From Chryseobacterium ureilyticum (GTDB taxonomy: Bacteria > Bacteroidota > Bacteroidia > Flavobacteriales > Weeksellaceae): 64,000 nucleotides of DNA. Below the pieces are notes generated by a model. That model saw only the letters and a program-made list of their open reading frames with translations, searched no databases and had not been told where the DNA came from. The stretch lies in assembly GCF_900156735.1 (NCBI RefSeq), contig NZ_FTOL01000003.1, forward strand, positions 310,001 through 374,000, given 5' to 3'. The translations under genes and the position numbers were made by a program. Of the stretch, positions 59,605 through 64,000 are shown piece by piece (within the stretch, counting starts at the first letter, position 1; the number at the start of each line of letters is the position of its first letter).

Positions 59605-61887
59605 ATGAAGTCAATATTTTCTACTTTCTTTCTACTGGTACAGGCTTTGGCTTTCGGGCAAAACCTATCCCCTGTAGACTATGTAAATCCATTGATGGGA
59701 ACCCAGTCAAAACCTTCCTTATCTACCGGAAACACTTATCCCGCAGTAGGATTGCCATGGGGAATGAATATCTGGACGCCCCAAACCGGAAAAATGGGTG
59801 ACGGATGGGCTTATACTTATGATGCAGACAAGATTAAAGGATTCAAACAAACCCATCAGCCTTCTCCATGGATGAATGATTATGGTGCATTTTCTATCAT
59901 GCCGGGAGTAGGTAAAGTTAAATTTAAAGAAGATGACAGGGCAAGCTGGTTCAGTCATAAAGCTGAGGTTTCAACTCCCTATTTCTATAGCGTATATCTG
60001 GCAGACATTAATGTGACTACTGAGTTTACTCCTACTGAAAGAGCATCCTTTTTTAAATTCGATTTTCCAAAAACAGACAGTGCTTACGTAGTAATTGATG
60101 CTTTAAACAAGGGTTCATACGTTAAGATTCTTCCTAAAGAAAGAAAAATTTTAGGATACACTACCAGATATTCTACAGGGAAATATGACAACTTTAAAAA
60201 CTACTTTGTTATCCAGTTTGATAAAGACTTTGAACTGACAAGAGCATGGAAAGATGATAAATTTGTCAATGATCAGCTGGAAATTACAAGTGATCACGCA
60301 GGAGCGGTAGTAGGTTTTAAACTAAAAGATAAAGAATCGGTGTATGCTAAAGTAGCATCTTCCTTCATTAGCTTTGAGCAGGCAGAACTGAATCTTAAAA
60401 GAGAGATTGGAAACAGAAATTTTGAACAGGTAAAGACAGATGCTAAAAATATCTGGAATAAAACTTTAGGAAAAATAGAAGTAAAAGGAGGAACAGATCA
60501 ACAGATGAGAACTTTTTACTCATCGTTATACAGAACCTTATTCTTTCCGCAAAAACTATACGAAATTGATGCTCAGAACAAAGTAAAACATTGGAGCCCA
60601 TACAATGGGAAAATTCTGGACGGAAAAATGTTTGCAGGAACAGGATTTTGGGATACTTTCCGTGCATTATACCCTTTCCTAAACCTTGTTTATCCAAGTA
60701 TTAATACTGAAATGCAGGAGGGACTAGTGAATGCTTACAAAGAAGGAGGGTTTTTACCGGAATGGAGCAGCCCTGGATATTCTGATATCATGATTGGGAA
60801 CAATTCAGCATCAGTAGTTGCGGATGCTTATATTAAAGGACTTCGTGGTTACGATATAGAAACCCTTTGGCAGGCAGTAAAACATGGAGCTGATAATGAA
60901 GGACCAATAGAAGCAGTAGGGCGCGCAGGAGTAGAATATTACAATAAACTAGGTTATGTTCCTTACGATGTGAAGATTAATGAAAATGCAGCCAGAACAT
61001 TAGAATATGCTTATGATGATTTTGCTATTTATAAATTAGGAAAAGCATTAGGAAAACCTGCGTCAGAAATTGATATTTATAAAAAAAGAGCGTATAATTA
61101 CAAAAATCTGTTTGATAAAGAAACAGGTTTAATGCGTGGTAAAAATAAAGATGGTAATTTTCAAAAGCCTTTTAATCCATTTAAGTGGGGAGATGCTTTT
61201 ACAGAAGGGAACAGCTGGCATTATACATGGTCGGTTTTCCAGGACGTGGATGGTCTTGCTGAGCTGATGGGAGGTAAAAAGAAATTTGAGGCTAAACTAG
61301 ATGAGGTGTTTTCACTGCCACCTGTTTTTGATGACAGTTATTATGGTGGGGTAATCCACGAGATCAGAGAAATGCAAATCATGAATATGGGACAATATGC
61401 TCATGGAAATCAGCCTATTCAGCATATGATTTATTTGTATAATTATGCCGGAGCTCCTTATAAAACACAATATTGGGCAAGACAGGTGATGAACAAATTA
61501 TATCAGCCGACACCTGATGGATATTGTGGTGATGAAGATAATGGGCAGACCTCTGCGTGGTATATTTTCTCAGCTTTAGGTTTTTACCCGGTAACACCAG
61601 CAACAGATCAATATGTATTGGGAGCACCATTATTTAAAGAAGCTACCATTCATTTGGAAAACGGAAAGAAAATTGAAGTGAAAGCACCGGAAAACAACAC
61701 AGATAATTTATACGTAAAATCATTGAATGTAAATAAACAGCCTTATTCCAAAAATTGGTTAAGTCATCAGGAACTGATCAAAGGTGCTGTTCTGGATTTT
61801 AAAATGGATAGTAAGCCAAATAAAGAGAGAGGATCACAGGAGAAAGACTTCCCGTATTCAATGTCAAAAGAAGAATCAAGAAAATAA
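59605..61887 (+). CDS. GH92 alpha-mannosidase, second paralogue
   Basis: A 760-residue exported GH92 enzyme (signal MKSIFSTFFLLVQALAFGQ), diverged from the GH92 at 52399. The segment usually carrying Glu is intact here: TEGNSWHYTW with Glu534. The base-site segment DEDNGQTSAWYIFSALGFYPV is kept. The otherwise common EPxHH segment reads GNQPIQHMIYLYNYAG, which suggests different linkage specificity from its paralogue. A Lys/Glu-rich tail ends the protein. Confidence 0.92.
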   Translation: MKSIFSTFFLLVQALAFGQNLSPVDYVNPLMGTQSKPSLSTGNTYPAVGLPWGMNIWTPQTGKMGDGWAYTYDADKIKGFKQTHQPSPWMNDYGAFSIMPGVGKVKFKEDDRASWFSHKAEVSTPYFYSVYLADINVTTEFTPTERASFFKFDFPKTDSAYVVIDALNKGSYVKILPKERKILGYTTRYSTGKYDNFKNYFVIQFDKDFELTRAWKDDKFVNDQLEITSDHAGAVVGFKLKDKESVYAKVASSFISFEQAELNLKREIGNRNFEQVKTDAKNIWNKTLGKIEVKGGTDQQMRTFYSSLYRTLFFPQKLYEIDAQNKVKHWSPYNGKILDGKMFAGTGFWDTFRALYPFLNLVYPSINTEMQEGLVNAYKEGGFLPEWSSPGYSDIMIGNNSASVVADAYIKGLRGYDIETLWQAVKHGADNEGPIEAVGRAGVEYYNKLGYVPYDVKINENAARTLEYAYDDFAIYKLGKALGKPASEIDIYKKRAYNYKNLFDKETGLMRGKNKDGNFQKPFNPFKWGDAFTEGNSWHYTWSVFQDVDGLAELMGGKKKFEAKLDEVFSLPPVFDDSYYGGVIHEIREMQIMNMGQYAHGNQPIQHMIYLYNYAGAPYKTQYWARQVMNKLYQPTPDGYCGDEDNGQTSAWYIFSALGFYPVTPATDQYVLGAPLFKEATIHLENGKKIEVKAPENNTDNLYVKSLNVNKQPYSKNWLSHQELIKGAVLDFKMDSKPNKERGSQEKDFPYSMSKEESRK

Positions 61888-61916
61888 ATATTAAATTAGA
61901 AATACCATATAACTGT

Positions 61917-62414
61917 ATGAGTACAGAAAAAAAAGAAATATTCGATAGAGTAGAAGGCATGCTGCAGGCACAAGGTTTTACCATTGCAGCAAAAGATGAT
62001 ACAAGACCATGGGGTGGTTTTTTCGTAATTGATGAAATACAGGCACAGGATTTTGCCAATCAGTATTTTGATGGAATAGATGTAGAGAATCTTAGAATAG
62101 GAGGAAAGTTAAGTCCAAAAATTCTTATTGTAGCTCCCGAAGCTAGATTAAGCTGGCAATATCACCACAGAAGAGCAGAGATTTGGCAGGTAGTAGAAGG
62201 AACTGTAGGAATCAAAAGAAGTAATACCGATGAAGAAGGTGAACTTGCAGAATACAAACCGAAAGATCAGATCAAACTTCAGCAAGGCGAAAGACACAGG
62301 CTTATTGGTTTATCAGGCTGGGGAATTGTAGCAGAGATCTGGCAGCATACAGATGCATCCAATCCTTCAGATGAAGATGATATCGTAAGAGTACAGGATG
62401 ACTTTGGAAGATAA
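61917..62414 (+). CDS. Cupin mannose-6-phosphate isomerase-like protein
   Basis: A 165-residue single-domain cupin of the type II phosphomannose isomerase type. The RPWGGFFVIDE opening, the metal-site segment SWQYHHRRAEIWQVVEG, QQGERHRLIG and the end DEDDIVRVQDDFGR are typical of the isomerase domain of the bifunctional PMI-GMP proteins, here free-standing. It would convert mannose-6-phosphate to fructose-6-phosphate, joining the locus to glycolysis. It is the last gene, ended by a strong terminator. Confidence 0.85.
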   Translation: MSTEKKEIFDRVEGMLQAQGFTIAAKDDTRPWGGFFVIDEIQAQDFANQYFDGIDVENLRIGGKLSPKILIVAPEARLSWQYHHRRAEIWQVVEGTVGIKRSNTDEEGELAEYKPKDQIKLQQGERHRLIGLSGWGIVAEIWQHTDASNPSDEDDIVRVQDDFGR

Positions 62415-62418
62415 AATA

Positions 62419-62450
62419 AAAAGCAGCATCAATTCTGATGCTGCTTTTTT
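62419..62450 (+). terminator. Terminator of the N-glycan locus
   Basis: AAAAGCAGCATCA (62419-62431), loop ATTC, TGATGCTGCTTTT (62436-62448), then T-rich. Confidence 0.93.
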
Positions 62451-62552
62451 ATTTTGGTAAGGAAGCGGGGCGCGGGAAGAGGGAAGTTATTGGAGGTTTT
62501 ATGAAAGGTCATTTTGGGAAATAATCTAATTGTTCAAACTGAAGTGAGCAGA

Positions 62553-62594
62553 TAAAAAAATAAACGTTATAGGTTTCAAAAACCTATAACGTTT
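62553..62594 (-). terminator. Terminator of the TonB-dependent receptor
   Basis: Arms 62562-62576 (AAACGTTATAGGTTT) and 62580-62594 form a perfect stem with a tight loop, and on the minus strand a T-run follows. It is 72 bases past the receptor's stop. Confidence 0.85.
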
Positions 62595-62666
62595 TATTTA
62601 TATTAATGTATCGTAGCTAAAGCAGTCTGTCGGCAAAGAATACCTCCAGCCTCACTTTTCCTTCTT

Positions 62667-64000
62667 TTAGAACGTAACATCCAATCCTACATAGAAATTC
62701 GCTTTCATAATAGGAGCATATACCATTCCGCCATCAAAATAATTTCCGAAAGGATTTTTGAAGTCTATAATCGCATTTTTCTGATAATAAGAAGTAAGGT
62801 TTTCTCCTCCCAAATAAGCTCTAAGCTTCTTGTTGAAGTTTTTTGAAATCTGCGCATTCAATACAGCGTAAGAGTTGGAATAAACAGGTAATTGAAACTC
62901 TGCAGGATTCCCAGCCATATCAGGAAGTCTTTGCTTTCCAACCCAGTTTAAAGTCGTATCAAAACTCCAGAATCCACCCTTATCATTTTTATTGGTAGAA
63001 TATGCCAGATTAACAAATCCTCTGTGTTTTGCCATAAACGGAACCTCTCTTCTTCCATCAATATAATCAGCCTGCACATCATAATATTTATAAGCAAGCC
63101 TTACATCAAAATTTTTGAATGGAGTGAAATCCCACTGAGTCTGGAATGAATTGGCAAATGATTTTCCATCAAGGTTATAAAACGTCAGCTGCTGAGGAGA
63201 TCTATCCAAATCTACCAATACCTGATCCTGGAAATCCGTTCTGAAAAAATCTGCAATGATACTGGATTTTCTTCCGAAAAGCTTAAACTCCTGTTGTAAA
63301 CTCGCTCCATAGTTCCATGCGATTTCTGGCTTTAATCCATAGATATTTCCTCCGTTTGGTAAGATGTTGATTGCTCTGTTTGATGCAAAATACTGTTGGT
63401 TTTCCGCAAATACATTCGCCGTTCTGAATCCTCTTCCCGCAGAAAGTCTTAAAATAGTCTGTGGCGTGAAATCATACTTGAAATTCACCCTTGGTGTAAA
63501 CTGAGTACCCGCTAGATTATGAAAATCAACCCTTGTTCCAGCCACTAAAGTATATTTTAAACCTGTTAAAGTATATTCAGCAAAAATTCCCGGAACAATT
63601 TCGTTTCTCTTCATATTATCAATCAGATAATTCTCTTCATAGCCATCATATAAGAAACTTGCACCAGCTTTATACTTATGGTTGGTATTTCCTAGAATAC
63701 TCTCAAATATTAAATTGGAATAATACGTATGCTGTTTTCCTGCATAGTTTCTCAAACCAAAAAAACTGTCTTGTTGATGATACACGTACTGGTTCATCCA
63801 GCCGATACTTTGGTAAGGTTTTCCTTTAAAGACATATCCTGTTTTATTCCAAACCTGAAATCTTGAAATATCAATACCTACTCCATAGGCAGGTTGCTTA
63901 TCCTGAGCCAGTTTTTTATCAAAGCCAATCTGTCCTGCAGTTCTTTCATCTCTGATAAAATTGATTCCAAAGTGAGACCCGAATCCTGACTTTTCAAGAT
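62667..64000 (-). CDS. TonB-dependent receptor, truncated at window edge
   Basis: C-terminal part (at least 440 residues) of an outer membrane TonB-dependent receptor. The frame is open to the right window edge (GFGSHFGINFIRDERTAG...), so plug and signal lie outside. Barrel features: FTPRVNFKYDFTPQTILRLSAGRGFRTANVFAENQQYFASN, RAYLGGENLTSYYQ, and the final strand KANFYVGLDVTF. The NIYGLKPEIAWNYGASLQ section is typical of receptors for metal or siderophore substrates, but the substrate is not determinable. The strand is opposite to the N-glycan locus. Confidence 0.9.
   Translation of the reverse strand, partial: LEKSGFGSHFGINFIRDERTAGQIGFDKKLAQDKQPAYGVGIDISRFQVWNKTGYVFKGKPYQSIGWMNQYVYHQQDSFFGLRNYAGKQHTYYSNLIFESILGNTNHKYKAGASFLYDGYEENYLIDNMKRNEIVPGIFAEYTLTGLKYTLVAGTRVDFHNLAGTQFTPRVNFKYDFTPQTILRLSAGRGFRTANVFAENQQYFASNRAINILPNGGNIYGLKPEIAWNYGASLQQEFKLFGRKSSIIADFFRTDFQDQVLVDLDRSPQQLTFYNLDGKSFANSFQTQWDFTPFKNFDVRLAYKYYDVQADYIDGRREVPFMAKHRGFVNLAYSTNKNDKGGFWSFDTTLNWVGKQRLPDMAGNPAEFQLPVYSNSYAVLNAQISKNFNKKLRAYLGGENLTSYYQKNAIIDFKNPFGNYFDGGMVYAPIMKANFYVGLDVTF

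Noticed and set aside
1..64000. CRISPR arrays, tRNA and rRNA genes
   Set aside because: I looked for evenly spaced short repeats and for tRNA- or rRNA-like sequence in the gaps and found none. The elements at 31142-31478 are two palindromic units, not a CRISPR array.

Overview
The window looks like a chromosomal piece of a flavobacterium, most probably Chryseobacterium or a close relative in the Weeksellaceae. The DNA is AT-rich. Many genes are preceded by the Bacteroidota -7 box TAnnTTTG. There are SusC/SusD proteins, a type IX secretion tail, glutamine synthetase III and a single-chain glycyl-tRNA synthetase. The genus is an inference from protein flavour, not from a marker gene. I found no rRNA, tRNA, CRISPR array or transposase.

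Layout. 1-3719: mreD (cut by the left edge), mrdA and rodA form an overlapping cell-elongation operon. 3802-12078: a pentapeptide-repeat protein, a NlpC/P60 lipoprotein, glutamine synthetase III, a protein with a nucleosidase-like C-terminus and an M1 peptidase. 12182-15116: coaX, an acetyltransferase, two paralogous Cys-rich peptides with bacteriocin-like leaders, tadA and a TonB-C-like protein. 15172-24242: an accessory island (below). 24279-36589: mostly housekeeping (serine hydrolase, glyS, truC, pyrD, DUF445, msrB, L,D-transpeptidase), with a tandem palindromic repeat at 31142-31478. 35210-39772: a two-component system divergent from a porin/Dabb/cupin operon. 39933-43785: fabF, a thiolase with a TetR regulator and its palindromic operator, and an OsmC protein. 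44030-62414: a polysaccharide utilisation locus for high-mannose N-glycans (AraC regulator, SusC, SusD, a frameshifted MFS transporter, GH130, GH92, GH125, secreted GH18, ROK kinase, second GH92, cupin isomerase). 62667-64000: a TonB-dependent receptor cut by the right edge.

The most interesting part is 15172-24242. A WYL-domain regulator, a 56-residue acidic protein, a patatin-like phospholipase and an endolysin-like M15 peptidase are each preceded by the same composite promoter. It consists of an inverted repeat CGWCA-N5-TGWCG whose inner arm (TTGTCGC or a variant) lies at a fixed distance from a TAnnTTTG box. There are five gap-free copies, two of them in tandem before the peptidase, plus one decayed copy. 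The arrangement TTGTCGCNN-N8-TAnnTTTG resembles the mycobacterial damage-inducible (RecA-NDp) promoter read by the WYL proteins PafBC. A Y-family DNA polymerase gene (umuC-like, no umuD beside it) lies divergently next to two copies. I infer a self-regulated, LexA-independent, damage-type regulon combining translesion synthesis with envelope-attacking enzymes. An array of about nine small immunity-like genes (SUKH, Imm35/YrhB and unknowns), with one duplicated and decaying module, lies inside this locus between the regulator and its other targets.

In the N-glycan locus, the secreted GH18 enzyme should release glycans from glycoproteins, SusC/SusD should import them, GH92 and GH125 mannosidases should trim them, GH130 should phosphorolyse the mannosyl-GlcNAc core, and the kinase and isomerase should feed the sugars into metabolism. 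Strong hairpins between genes probably set expression steps.
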